In this document: positions 34,890-44,085 of the stretch, piece by piece
Layout: every line of letters begins with the position of its first letter
How positions within the stretch are numbered: position 1 is the first letter of the stretch
Assembly: GCA_031418215.1 (NCBI GenBank)
Contig: JANOXC010000040.1
Coordinates: 1 to 59,091, forward strand
Reading direction: 5' to 3'
Length of the DNA: 59,091 bases
Source of the DNA: JANOXC01 sp031418215
Lineage (GTDB): Bacteria; Bacteroidota; Bacteroidia; AKYH767-A; OLB10
Notes under the pieces: generated by a model
The model's input: only the letters and a program-made list of their open reading frames with translations
Database searches by the model: none
What the model was told of the DNA's origin: nothing
Made by a program: the position numbers and the translations under genes

Positions 34890-37304
34890 ATGCGGCCTCA
34901 AATTTCCAACGAAACCCTCACCTATGAGGAGTTTAAACAGATCATACTGAATGACTATCGTATTGCCAATGAAAGCAGGCAAGCCAGTCTTATTGGGCGC
35001 AAGGAGGTGCTTACCGGAAAGGCTAAATTCGGCATTTTCGGTGACGGCAAAGAAATAGCTCAAATAGCTATGGCAAAGGCCTTTGAAGAAGGTGATTTTC
35101 GCTCAGGCTATTACCGTGACCAGACCTTTATGTTTGCTGCCGGTTTATTAACACTGGAACAGTTTTTCTCCCAGTTATACGCAGTTCCAGATGCCTCATT
35201 AGAGCCTTCTTCTGCAGGCAGACAAATGAACGGTCATTATGGAACTCGTTTATTGAACGATGATGGAACATGGAAAGACCTTACTAAATTAAAAAACTCC
35301 TCCGCTGATATTTCTCCAACAGCCGGACAAATGCCTCGCTTATTGGGTTTGGCTTATGCATCAAAATTGTACAGGCTAAATAAAAATGCTGCTGCCAAAA
35401 ATGCTCAGTTTACCATTAAAGGTAATGAAGTGGCATTTGGTACCATAGGCGATGCTTCAACATCAGAAGGACTTTTTTTTGAGACAATTAATGCAGCGGG
35501 CGTATTGCAAGTTCCACTTGCAATTTCTGTTTGGGATGACGGATATGGTATTTCTGTTGCCAAAAAATACCAAACAACAAAAGAAAGTATTTCTGAACTA
35601 CTGAAGGGATTTGAAAGAGGAGAAGAAAAAGATGGTTTCTTAATTTACAAAGCAAATGGATGGGATTATCCTGCTCTTTGTGAAATGTATGAAAAAGGTA
35701 TTGCGCTTTGTCGGGCAAATCATATTCCTGTTTTATTTCACATCCAGGAGATGACGCAGCCACAGGGTCATTCTACCAGTGGCTCTCATGAAAGATACAA
35801 GTCACAGGATAGACTTAAATGGGAAGAGAAAAATGATTGCATTCATAAAATGCGTGAATGGATCATTCAAAATTCAATTTCTTCGAATGAAGAATTAGAA
35901 GATATTGAATCTGCAGCAAAGAAAAGAGCGCAGGAAGCAAGGAAAAATGCATGGGACATTCATACTGCCGGTATTAAAAATGAACATTCAAAAACTACTG
36001 CGTTGTTGCAGCAATTAAGTGCTGTGAGCAGTAATGGCGTATTCATTGGAAAAATAAACGATGAACTTTTACAATCATCCGATCCTGAGCGTAAGGAAAT
36101 TTGTATCGCAATAAAAAAATCCTTGCGTTATGTTATTGGAGAATCATCAAATGAAAAGCATGCTTTGCTCAATTGGCTAAACGAATTCGAAGGATACAAT
36201 AAAGTTCGTTATGATTCCAATCAATTCAGCCAGAGCAATCAGTCAATTTTTAATATTGAACCGGTACCACCGATATATAAAGATGATTCACCATTAGTTG
36301 ACGGACGGGAAGTATTGCAAGCCAATTTTGATTATTTATTATCAACAATGCCTGAGCTTGTAGCTTTTGGAGAAGATGTTGGCGGAATAGGTGGTGTTAA
36401 TCAAACTTATGCAGGACTTCAACAAAAACATGGAGACTATAGAGTGATTGATACCGGAATCAGGGAAGCCACCATTATTGGACAAGGTATTGGATTGGCA
36501 TTAAGAGGATTTCGACCTATTGCTGAAATACAATATCTTGATTATATCGCTTATGCCATTCAGATTCTAACAGATGATTTGGCCTGTTTGCAATATCGAA
36601 CACGTGGCGGACAAAAAGCTCCATTAATAATTTCGACACGTGGCCATCGGCTGGAAGGTATATGGCATTCGGGCTCACCTTTACAATTAATACTGGGTGC
36701 CATTAGAGGTATTCATTGTTGCGTACCAAGAAATATGACTCAGGCTGCTGGATTTTATAATACTATTTTGCAATCTGATGAGCCGGCATTGGTCATTGAG
36801 CCATTAAACTCTTACCGTATCAAAGAAAAACTGCCAGTGAATATTGGTGAATTCAGAATACCACTTGGTTTTCCTGAAGTACTAAGAGAAGGAAGTGATG
36901 TAACAATTGTAACCTATGGTTCACTTTGTAGAATTGCAGAAGACACCTGTAAACAATTAAGTGAACATGGTATTGAATGTGAACTGATAGACGTACAAAC
37001 ACTTTTACCTTTTGATCTTAATCATACTATTGCCAAATCAATTCAAAAAACAAATAAAGTACTTTTCCTTGATGAAGATGTACCAGGTGGCGGTTCTGCA
37101 TTCATGCTTCAGCAAGTTTTGGAAGGGCAAAATGCTTTTCAATTTTTAGATGCTCCTCCAAGAACGCTTTCTGCGAAGGAACATCGTCCTGCCTATGGCT
37201 CTGATGGTGACTACTGGAGCAAACCACAAATGGAAGATATTTTTGACATTGTTTATTCTATGATGTCTGATTATGATTCACAGCGTTATCCTAAAATATA
37301 TTGA
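34890..37304 (+). CDS. Fused alpha-beta E1 component of a 2-oxoacid dehydrogenase (branched-chain type)
   Basis: A thiamine-diphosphate E1 that decarboxylates 2-oxoacids for transfer to lipoyl-E2. The start at ATG 34890 (M-R-P-Q-I-S) is preferred to TTG 34863. Residues ~1-440 are the alpha part, with the thiamine-binding segment G-D-A-S-T-S-E-G and later D-D-G-Y-G-I-S; residues ~460-804 are the beta part, with G-E-D-V-G-G-I-G-G-V, D-T-G-I-R-E-A-T and G-S-G-S-P-L-like segments. The fusion of both subunits in one chain is common in Bacteroidota. Branched-chain 2-oxoacids are the likely substrates, but pyruvate cannot be excluded. E2 and E3 are not in the window. It precedes murQ by 3 bp. Confidence 0.93.
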   Translation: MRPQISNETLTYEEFKQIILNDYRIANESRQASLIGRKEVLTGKAKFGIFGDGKEIAQIAMAKAFEEGDFRSGYYRDQTFMFAAGLLTLEQFFSQLYAVPDASLEPSSAGRQMNGHYGTRLLNDDGTWKDLTKLKNSSADISPTAGQMPRLLGLAYASKLYRLNKNAAAKNAQFTIKGNEVAFGTIGDASTSEGLFFETINAAGVLQVPLAISVWDDGYGISVAKKYQTTKESISELLKGFERGEEKDGFLIYKANGWDYPALCEMYEKGIALCRANHIPVLFHIQEMTQPQGHSTSGSHERYKSQDRLKWEEKNDCIHKMREWIIQNSISSNEELEDIESAAKKRAQEARKNAWDIHTAGIKNEHSKTTALLQQLSAVSSNGVFIGKINDELLQSSDPERKEICIAIKKSLRYVIGESSNEKHALLNWLNEFEGYNKVRYDSNQFSQSNQSIFNIEPVPPIYKDDSPLVDGREVLQANFDYLLSTMPELVAFGEDVGGIGGVNQTYAGLQQKHGDYRVIDTGIREATIIGQGIGLALRGFRPIAEIQYLDYIAYAIQILTDDLACLQYRTRGGQKAPLIISTRGHRLEGIWHSGSPLQLILGAIRGIHCCVPRNMTQAAGFYNTILQSDEPALVIEPLNSYRIKEKLPVNIGEFRIPLGFPEVLREGSDVTIVTYGSLCRIAEDTCKQLSEHGIECELIDVQTLLPFDLNHTIAKSIQKTNKVLFLDEDVPGGGSAFMLQQVLEGQNAFQFLDAPPRTLSAKEHRPAYGSDGDYWSKPQMEDIFDIVYSMMSDYDSQRYPKIY

Positions 37305-37307
37305 TGA

Positions 37308-38126
37308 ATGAATGCTGCAGATAAAATTACGGAGTCAGATTCTGCTTACGATGATCTGGATAAAATGGCTGTTCACGATCTTTTGCTAAATATTAATAAA
37401 GAAGACAGCACTGTTGCCTCGGCGGTACAAAAAGCATTACCTCAAATTGAAATATTAATAGCGCACATCTTACCTCAAATGAAGAAAGGAGGGCGTCTCT
37501 TTTATATCGGAGCAGGAACCAGCGGAAGATTAGGTATTTTAGATGCCAGCGAATGCCCTCCTACTTTTGGTATTTCACATGGTATTGTTGTTGGTATTAT
37601 TGCCGGGGGTGATCAGGCAATTAGAAAAGCTGTTGAATTTGCTGAAGATGATGAGAATAACGGTTGGAATGATTTAGCAGCGTATAACATAAATCAACTT
37701 GATTCAGTTATTGGAATTGCAGCTTCCGGTTCAACACCCTATGTGATTGGTGCATTGAGCAAATGCAATCAAAACAATATATTAACCGGTTGCATTACCT
37801 GTAATCCGGGTAGTCCTGTTGCTGTTCATGCACAATTTCCTGTTGAAATAATTACCGGTCCTGAATTTGTTACTGGAAGTACCCGTATGAAAGCAGGAAC
37901 AGCACAGAAATTTACATTGAATATGATATCTACAGCCTTAATGATACAACTTGGAAGAGTCAAAGGAAACAAAATGGTAGATATGCAATTAAGCAATAAC
38001 AAACTAATTGATCGTGGAACAAGAATGATTATGAAAGCATTAAATGTAAATGAAAATGCTGCAAAAGAATTATTACAAAAATACGGAAACGTGAGAGCTG
38101 CTATTAATAATTTCAAGCAGCCTTAA
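37308..38126 (+). CDS. murQ: N-acetylmuramic acid 6-phosphate etherase
   Basis: Cleaves the D-lactyl ether of MurNAc-6-phosphate to give GlcNAc-6-phosphate during peptidoglycan recycling, in the cytosol. The SIS-fold domain shows the family signature G-A-G-T-S-G-R-L-G-I-L-D-A-S-E-C-P-P-T-F. Glu of S-E-C is the family's catalytic acid/base. The later motif G-P-E-F-V-T-G-S-T-R-M-K-A-G-T-A-Q-K is intact, and the 272-residue protein is slightly short but complete. It begins 3 bp after the E1 stop, so it is translated from the same message despite having an unrelated function. Confidence 0.96.
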   Translation: MNAADKITESDSAYDDLDKMAVHDLLLNINKEDSTVASAVQKALPQIEILIAHILPQMKKGGRLFYIGAGTSGRLGILDASECPPTFGISHGIVVGIIAGGDQAIRKAVEFAEDDENNGWNDLAAYNINQLDSVIGIAASGSTPYVIGALSKCNQNNILTGCITCNPGSPVAVHAQFPVEIITGPEFVTGSTRMKAGTAQKFTLNMISTALMIQLGRVKGNKMVDMQLSNNKLIDRGTRMIMKALNVNENAAKELLQKYGNVRAAINNFKQP

Positions 38127-38185
38127 CTACCTTTGAGACAAATAAATTGAAATTGTGAATAATAGAAAATTAAACGAGATTATAA

Positions 38186-38752
38186 ATGCAGGACATTGAG
38201 CCATTTTATGCCTGGCGTGATTTATATGTAGCTGCAGAAGATGAACTCTCCCCTTTTTATGGAAGGGAGTACAGTGAGTTTATATATAATAATACGATTT
38301 ACAATTATTACATCCATCCGCAATGGGATGACTTCGGATCGAGTACGCTATACCTCAAAAATCTTTATACTGATTATGATAATTCCTTTGCCATTATTGA
38401 GTTAATTGGCGAGTGGAATGATACGATTAACAATGACATTATGATGCTGAAGCGCGAAGTCATTGATTTAATGATTACCAATGGTATCAGAAAATTCATC
38501 CTTGTTGGAGAAAATGTTCTGAATTTTCACGGATCCGACGATTGTTATTATGAAGAATGGTTTGAAGATGTGGAAGATGGTTGGATTACCGCAATTAATT
38601 TCAGGGCCCATGTACTTGCTGAACTTAGTCAATTTAATATTGATTATTACCTGGTTTACGGTGGTGAATTGAACTTTTTAAACTGGCGCTCTTTCAACCC
38701 AAATCAGCTTTTTATGCAAGTTGAACAAATTGTTAATCATCGTTTGTCCTAA
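38186..38752 (+). CDS. Conserved hypothetical cytosolic protein
   Basis: A 188-residue acidic protein with no signal peptide or membrane helix. It is rich in Tyr, Trp and Asp, with alternating beta and helix segments (F-A-I-I-E-L-I-G-E-W, R-K-F-I-L-V-G-E-N-V-L, Y-Y-L-V-Y-G-G-E-L-N-F). The pattern suggests an alpha/beta fold. I do not recognise a family. It lies 59 bp after murQ on the same strand and 50 bp before the RlpA-like gene, so it may be co-transcribed with cell-wall genes. Confidence 0.72.
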   Translation: MQDIEPFYAWRDLYVAAEDELSPFYGREYSEFIYNNTIYNYYIHPQWDDFGSSTLYLKNLYTDYDNSFAIIELIGEWNDTINNDIMMLKREVIDLMITNGIRKFILVGENVLNFHGSDDCYYEEWFEDVEDGWITAINFRAHVLAELSQFNIDYYLVYGGELNFLNWRSFNPNQLFMQVEQIVNHRLS

Positions 38753-38802
38753 ACTAATTATTTCAATTGAAAAAGAATTACTTTTAGCCTGACGTTGAAA
38801 GT

Positions 38803-39480
38803 ATGCTACGCACCTTAATAATTCTAATCTCCTCCTTTCTTTTTATTCAGCAGACACCGCTCCTAACTGACTCCAAATCTGTTAAGGGAAAAGCATCTTA
38901 TTACGGAATAGATTTCCATGGTAAAAAAACCGCCAATGGGGAGTTGTATAATAGATTTACATTCACTGCCGCTCATAGAAAACTTCCTTTCAATACTTAT
39001 TTGCGTGTCACAAACCTGAAAAATCAATTAAGCATTACTGTAAGAGTCAACGACAGAGGACCTTATAATTATTCACGCATTATTGACCTCTCTGAAGCTG
39101 CTGCAAGGCGCATTGGCAGTTATCAACATGGCTTAACAACAGTTGAAATAGAAGAAATGGACTTCATTCAACACAGCCCTGAATTAGATAACATCTTCCT
39201 TTGCAACGACGTGGTGGATTGCCTGGGTAATGAAGAAGAATTAGGCGACTATTCCATTCAATTATATAAGTCAAATGACTTGATTCATATCATTTATCTT
39301 GCAAATGAATTGTACCTTCATGAAGATGTCGAAAAAGTACTCATTGCAGGGAATGGAAATGGAAATAAAAGAATGTACAGTATTATTATTTCTGATTTTG
39401 CATCCAAAGCAGCTTGCATAAAAGCAAAAGATTACTATGAACGAAAAGGTTTTATGCAGGTTTCTTTCTTTAAGCAATAA
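38803..39480 (+). CDS. rlpA: Septal ring lytic transglycosylase RlpA family protein
   Basis: A secreted cell-wall protein of 225 residues. The signal segment (1-19 or so) leads to a double-psi beta-barrel: G-K-A-S-Y-Y-G-I-D-F-H-G-K-K-T-A-N-G-E and T-A-A-H-R-K-L-P-F-N-T, then V-R-V-N-D-R-G-P-Y and I-I-D-L-S-E-A-A-A-R. These carry the Asp/His pair used by RlpA lytic transglycosylases. The C-terminal ~75 residues (D-Y-S-I-Q-L-Y ... S-F-F-K-Q) look like a SPOR peptidoglycan-binding domain. It sits near murQ. The stop overlaps the convergent Nudix gene by 11 bp. Confidence 0.9.
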   Translation: MLRTLIILISSFLFIQQTPLLTDSKSVKGKASYYGIDFHGKKTANGELYNRFTFTAAHRKLPFNTYLRVTNLKNQLSITVRVNDRGPYNYSRIIDLSEAAARRIGSYQHGLTTVEIEEMDFIQHSPELDNIFLCNDVVDCLGNEEELGDYSIQLYKSNDLIHIIYLANELYLHEDVEKVLIAGNGNGNKRMYSIIISDFASKAACIKAKDYYERKGFMQVSFFKQ

Positions 39481-39919
39481 GGTTACTTTTCATTAAGTTC
39501 ACAACATGTTTATCAATTGGCAAGATAAATTCATTGCTATTTAAATTATTTAGTGGTATCCAATTGAAATGTATTTCTCCGTCTAAAAGTTCCCTTTTTA
39601 AATCTGAATAATGTTTATTTTCAATTGAGTCATCTGTCCTAACCAGATAGTATACTGCAATAACTTGACTATTCAAATTAAAAATAGATTCCACGAAAAA
39701 ATCAGTGGTATAAAAATGGGATATAATTTGAATGTCGACGTCCAGCTCTTCTTTGAATTCTCTGATCAAACATTCACTCAATCCTTCTCCAAACTCAAGT
39801 CCGCCTCCGGGAAATTTGGTAATAAGATTCCCTTTCACCATTTCACGAGAAATTAAGACTTCATTTTTTTTACTGATTAATAGCCCGTAAGCTCTGATAT
39901 TAAATGTTTTTGTTGTCAT
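39470..39919 (-). CDS. NUDIX hydrolase
   Basis: A 149-residue cytosolic Nudix protein. The Nudix box reads G-G-G-L-E-F-G-E-G-L-S-E-C-L-I-R-E-F-K-E, continuing E-L, matching G-x5-E-x7-REUxEE. The substrate is not readable; nucleoside di- or triphosphate derivatives are typical. It converges with rlpA, the last 11 bp of the two genes overlapping. Confidence 0.93.
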   Translation of the reverse strand: MTTKTFNIRAYGLLISKKNEVLISREMVKGNLITKFPGGGLEFGEGLSECLIREFKEELDVDIQIISHFYTTDFFVESIFNLNSQVIAVYYLVRTDDSIENKHYSDLKRELLDGEIHFNWIPLNNLNSNEFILPIDKHVVNLMKSNLIA

Positions 39920-40122
39920 TTTCTTAAAAATCTTACAGGTAAATCTACAGACTTTTTACTAAACTTATGCTGAACTGGGCTGCCATGCATAGGTTTAGAT
40001 GATAATTAAATATTAATTTCTTACACAACATTGTACTTAAAAGTCCATGTAATAAAAAAGTATAAATCATAAATAAATTTTTGTAACTTTTCTAAATTGC
40101 CTTGATAAATATCTTAAGAATA

Positions 40123-40998
40123 ATGAGACACTTAGCTATTATTACTTTTTGCATCATGTCATTTCTTTCCTGTCAGAAGGGGGAAGAATCAGCAACGCCA
40201 TCTGACAATACAAGTAATTCAATAGGATCTTTTCCATCCTCCTTCAGCCAAAAAGTAGTACTTGAATTATTTACAGGTGCCGGACAGGGACAGTGCACTG
40301 ATGGTTTCGTTAAATTAAAAGATATAACAGACGCTTACCCAACCACTGCAATACCTGTGATGATTCACTACAGTGATGCAATGGAAATATCTTATTATAA
40401 TTATTTAGATAGCGTTTATAATAATGCAATGCCGCCTTCCTTTCCATCAGGATTGGTTAATCGGATACCTTCGCTAAGTGTAGTTGTATTAAATCGAACA
40501 CAATGGATGTCAAATTTTAACCAGGCAAAAGGGAAAACCCCCGTTTGCGGATTAGCCCTTAAATCTTCACTCAACGACTCAATTGCCACGGTCGAGATAC
40601 ATGCAGGATTCCTTCAAACATTAACTGGTGCTTATCGACTAAATGTAATGCTGCTTGAAAACAATGTAACAGGAAGCGGCAGCCAATATGATCAACGCAA
40701 TTCATATAATACTATAACCGGACATCCCTATTTTAATTTAGGTGATCCGATTCTAAACTTTAAACATGACCATGTGCTTCGTAAAATGATCAGCAATAAT
40801 GCCGGAGACCTAATCCCTGCTGCTAGTACAGTCCCTGGTGGGCATTATGTAAAAACTTATACCTTTAATATCGGTAGTCTCAAAACAGACAACTTAACAA
40901 TAGTAGCATTCATTGACAAATCAGGTAATACTTCTACAACTCATGAAGTTTTGAATGCACAACAAGCAATATTCGGGTCTGTTAAAAACTGGGACTAA
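40123..40998 (+). CDS. Omp28-like thioredoxin-fold lipoprotein, copy 1 (half-lost CxxC)
   Basis: First of four tandem paralogues. The start at 40123 gives the signal peptide and lipobox F-L-S-C, with mature end C-Q-K-G-E-E, close to the Q-K-x-E surface-export signal described for Bacteroidota lipoproteins. The active-site region reads L-F-T-G-A-G-Q-G-Q-C-T-D-G, where the first Cys of the family CxxC has become Gln. Shared blocks with the next copies are V-M-L-L-E-N-N-V-T-G-S-G-S-Q-Y, G-D-P-I-L and the end V-K-N-W-D. The TTG at 40102 is a less likely start. Function is unknown; Omp28-related proteins are surface or outer-membrane associated. Confidence 0.82.
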   Translation: MRHLAIITFCIMSFLSCQKGEESATPSDNTSNSIGSFPSSFSQKVVLELFTGAGQGQCTDGFVKLKDITDAYPTTAIPVMIHYSDAMEISYYNYLDSVYNNAMPPSFPSGLVNRIPSLSVVVLNRTQWMSNFNQAKGKTPVCGLALKSSLNDSIATVEIHAGFLQTLTGAYRLNVMLLENNVTGSGSQYDQRNSYNTITGHPYFNLGDPILNFKHDHVLRKMISNNAGDLIPAASTVPGGHYVKTYTFNIGSLKTDNLTIVAFIDKSGNTSTTHEVLNAQQAIFGSVKNWD

Positions 40999-41130
40999 AG
41001 CTTAAATCTTCACAGCAATCAATTTGCTTTATTATTAGCTATCTTTATGTTTAGAAAAAAAATAACAGACTTATTCTAGTCTGAATTAACAATTGAAAAT
41101 TACTAATTTTATTCCGACAAATATTATAAC

Positions 41131-42012
41131 ATGAAAAATAAAATATTGATAGTTGTATTAACTTTTTTAAGCCTTTCAGCTTGTAGAAAAGAAAATGATT
41201 TTGTAATTCATGACGGGGTATCATATCCTGATTCTAAAAGTATTGTTTCAATACCAACAACTTTTGCTCAAAAAATGCTGATGGAAATGTATTCCACAGT
41301 TTCTTGTGCAACATGTCCCGATGCTGAACTGAAATACCGGAATTATGCAGCCCAGCATCCAGATCTGCTTTATGGTGTGTGTGTACATAAAGGTGATGCT
41401 ATGAATAATCCACAATTTAATTACTTGGACAGTCAACTGATAGTAACAGCTTATTCTTCCGGATCTTTCAACCGATTACCTTTTAATGGTGTATCAGTTT
41501 TGCATAAAACCACTTGGACAAGTACCATTGTTAATTCCTGTTTAAATAAAACAGCCAAGTGTGGACTTAAGATCAACAGTAATATTTCCGCGAATATACT
41601 ATACGCTGATGTTTACTCAGCTTTTAACCAATCGATGACAGGCGATTACCATTTTACAGTTTACATATTGGAAGATAGCGTTACGGGTACAGGATCAGGT
41701 TATAATCAGTCTAACTATTATGATAACATATCCAGCAGCCCATTTTATCAGTTAGGTAATCCGATAATTGGGTATAATCATAATTACGTACTAAGAAAAG
41801 TAGTTACACCGAATAACGGAATAGCTATTCCTGCTTCTAAAATAATAGCAGGTGGTGTTTTTGCAAAATCATTCAATATCGATATCAGCGGTTATGATGC
41901 ACGACAATTGTATATAGTTGCTTTTGTAAACAAATTAGGGTCAACAGCCTTGACGCATGAAATAATGAATGTTCAAAGAGTAAAAGCCGGCCAAAATAAA
42001 AACTGGGATTAG
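41131..42012 (+). CDS. Omp28-like thioredoxin-fold lipoprotein, copy 2 (CxxC intact)
   Basis: A second paralogue of 293 residues. The lipobox L-S-A-C is followed by R-K-E-N-D. The active-site region E-M-Y-S-T-V-S-C-A-T-C-P-D-A-E has an intact C-A-T-C, as in thioredoxin-like Omp28-related proteins. Later blocks are S-F-N-R-L-P-F-N-G-V-S-V-L-H-K-T-T-W, D-S-V-T-G-T-G-S-G-Y-N-Q-S and N-K-N-W-D at the C-terminus. It is very close to copy 3, so these two probably result from the most recent duplication. A disulfide-handling or ligand-binding role at the cell surface is an inference. Confidence 0.83.
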   Translation: MKNKILIVVLTFLSLSACRKENDFVIHDGVSYPDSKSIVSIPTTFAQKMLMEMYSTVSCATCPDAELKYRNYAAQHPDLLYGVCVHKGDAMNNPQFNYLDSQLIVTAYSSGSFNRLPFNGVSVLHKTTWTSTIVNSCLNKTAKCGLKINSNISANILYADVYSAFNQSMTGDYHFTVYILEDSVTGTGSGYNQSNYYDNISSSPFYQLGNPIIGYNHNYVLRKVVTPNNGIAIPASKIIAGGVFAKSFNIDISGYDARQLYIVAFVNKLGSTALTHEIMNVQRVKAGQNKNWD

Positions 42013-42143
42013 TTAAATCAAGTAGCTGGCAGTCAGTATCCACAGCTTTATTTTCATCATTGTAAAAAAAACAGGCAATGTAAACAGTTTTAACCCGTTA
42101 AGGTTACACACACCTTGCTAATTTTACTAAAAAAACAAAACAA

Positions 42144-43025
42144 ATGACTAATAAAATATTAATATCAATATTGATCGCCTTTAGTTTTGCAGCCTGCCAG
42201 AAAGAAGACAGCGGTATTCCCCAACCTATATCATCATTAGAAAATTCAAAAGTTGTTCAACTGTCACCTGCCACCTTCTCCCAAAAATTATTGATGGAGA
42301 TGTACTCCACTGTTTCATGTGCCACGTGCCCTGATGCAGAGCAGAAGTACAGAAATTATGCAGCTCAACATCCCGATAAAGTTTATGGAGTTAACATCCA
42401 TAAAGGGGATGCCATGAATAATGTTCAATTTGATTTCTTAAAAACCCTTTTGAATGTGACCCAGTATTCGTCTGGATCATTCAATCGTTTACCGTTCAAT
42501 GGAGTTTCTGTATTACACAAAACAACCTGGACAAGTACCATTGTAAATACCTGTTTAAATAAAACTGCAGCTTGCGGGCTGAAAATCAACAGTACTATTT
42601 CAGGAAATTTATTAAGCACTACCGTTTATTCCGGGTTTAATCAAGCAATGAGCGGCACTTACAACCTTACCGTCTATTTACTTGAAGATAGTGTTACAGG
42701 AACTGGCTCCGGTTACAACCAGTCAAATTATTATAACAATATTGCCAGCAGCCCTTTTTATCAGTTGGGAAATCCTATAATAGGTTATAATCATTCTTAC
42801 GTTCTGCGGAAAGTGGCCACTTCTAACAATGGAATAATTATTCCTGCTTCTTATATTCATGCAGGAGGTATTTATGGTAAATCCTTCAGCATCGATATTA
42901 GTGGTTACGATCCTTCTCAATTGTATATAGTTGCTTTTATCAATAAGGTTGGTACTACAACTTTGACACAGCAAATCATGAATGTACAACGGGTAAAAGC
43001 AGGCAAAAACAAAAACTGGGATTAG
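42144..43025 (+). CDS. Omp28-like thioredoxin-fold lipoprotein, copy 3 (CxxC intact)
   Basis: A third paralogue of 293 residues. The lipobox F-A-A-C is followed by Q-K-E-D-S. It keeps E-M-Y-S-T-V-S-C-A-T-C-P-D-A-E and nearly every long block of copy 2, including S-G-S-F-N-R-L-P-F-N-G-V-S-V and G-N-P-I-I-G-Y-N-H. Divergence is concentrated in the N-terminal linker after the lipobox. It lies 131 bp after copy 2 and 87 bp before copy 4. Confidence 0.83.
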   Translation: MTNKILISILIAFSFAACQKEDSGIPQPISSLENSKVVQLSPATFSQKLLMEMYSTVSCATCPDAEQKYRNYAAQHPDKVYGVNIHKGDAMNNVQFDFLKTLLNVTQYSSGSFNRLPFNGVSVLHKTTWTSTIVNTCLNKTAACGLKINSTISGNLLSTTVYSGFNQAMSGTYNLTVYLLEDSVTGTGSGYNQSNYYNNIASSPFYQLGNPIIGYNHSYVLRKVATSNNGIIIPASYIHAGGIYGKSFSIDISGYDPSQLYIVAFINKVGTTTLTQQIMNVQRVKAGKNKNWD

Positions 43026-43112
43026 TTAATTTTGTAAGAAAACAAGAAATATTGTCAACATAAGGTCTTGTTTCGAATCTATCATTGTATTGTAAAAAAA
43101 AGCACAATACAC

Positions 43113-44009
43113 ATGAAAAAAAACATCCTAGTATTATCCTGTCTCGCCGCTTTCGCAATCTCTTGCCAGAAAGATGAATATTCAGTAAATTCCAATAATT
43201 CAGGTGTAACTTCAGAAAATTTAGCTCCTGTAGAAAACACAGCCGCACATGCCGGCTACACCAAGCGAGTTTTGGTTGAGGAATTTGTAGGAACTTCTTA
43301 TGGTGATGTTCCTGAAGTAACCAGAATACTGAACCATATCGTTGCTTCAAATCCAGCCAGGATTATCGTTGCTTCACATCACAATAATGATATTTTAGAA
43401 TCGCCGCAAACTGATTTGCTTGTCAACGCTTTAACAAGTAACGGTAATACAGCATATCCTTCATCATTAGTTGACAGAAGTACAATGAATGGCTTCCGAT
43501 TTATTGGAGGATCAAATTACCAAAGTGCGATTTCTCAGCAATTAAATCAATCTACAAGTTGTGGCGTTTCTATTTCATCTACAATCAATAGTAAAACAGC
43601 AACAATAGATGTATATGAAGGATTTACTGCAAAAATAAATGCAACTTGTTTCATCAATGTTTATGTTGTTGAAGACAATATTGCATTAAGTAATCCAAGC
43701 AATTATCAGGCAAATAATTTTAACAATAATAATAAAAGTCCTTTTTACCACAAAGGTAATCCTATGAGTGAGTATGTGCATCAACATGTAGTAAGAACAT
43801 GCATTACTCCATCAATGGGCATGCAAATTAAACAAGGAGCACTTATTTCCGGAGGAAGCGACCATCAGACTTTTTCTTATCAATTACCTGAGAACATCAA
43901 TAAAAACAACTGCTCTATCATAGCCTTTGTCAGTCAATCTGTAAATGGTATGCCTGATCAAGTATTAAATGTTCAAATGACTAAATTAGGAACATCAGGA
44001 ACCTGGTAA
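43113..44009 (+). CDS. Omp28-like thioredoxin-fold lipoprotein, copy 4 (CxxC lost)
   Basis: The fourth and most diverged paralogue, 298 residues from the ATG at 43113; the ORF start at 43068 adds a non-signal extension. The lipobox A-I-S-C is followed by Q-K-D-E-Y. The segment aligned with the CxxC reads E-F-V-G-T-S-Y-G-D-V-P-E-V, with both Cys positions replaced by Tyr and Val. The downstream blocks are recognisable: S-P-F-Y-H-K-G-N-P-M-S-E-Y-V-H-Q-H-V-V-R and L-N-V-Q-M-T-K-L-G. It probably cannot do thiol chemistry and may be a binding protein. Confidence 0.78.
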   Translation: MKKNILVLSCLAAFAISCQKDEYSVNSNNSGVTSENLAPVENTAAHAGYTKRVLVEEFVGTSYGDVPEVTRILNHIVASNPARIIVASHHNNDILESPQTDLLVNALTSNGNTAYPSSLVDRSTMNGFRFIGGSNYQSAISQQLNQSTSCGVSISSTINSKTATIDVYEGFTAKINATCFINVYVVEDNIALSNPSNYQANNFNNNNKSPFYHKGNPMSEYVHQHVVRTCITPSMGMQIKQGALISGGSDHQTFSYQLPENINKNNCSIIAFVSQSVNGMPDQVLNVQMTKLGTSGTW

Positions 44010-44043
44010 TTGGAAAAATATTTAAATTAAATCTATTAATTTA

Positions 44044-44085
44044 AATACTAAAGGTACTCATAAAGGTGCCTTTAGTATTTTATTA
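44044..44085. terminator. Bidirectional terminator between copy 4 and the CoA-type Nudix gene
   Basis: Arms AATACTAAAGGTAC (44044-44057) and GTGCCTTTAGTATT (44066-44079) pair with one T-G wobble and are followed by TTATTATTT. The opposite strand has a TTTAAATTAAT tail. It lies between converging genes. Confidence 0.88.
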
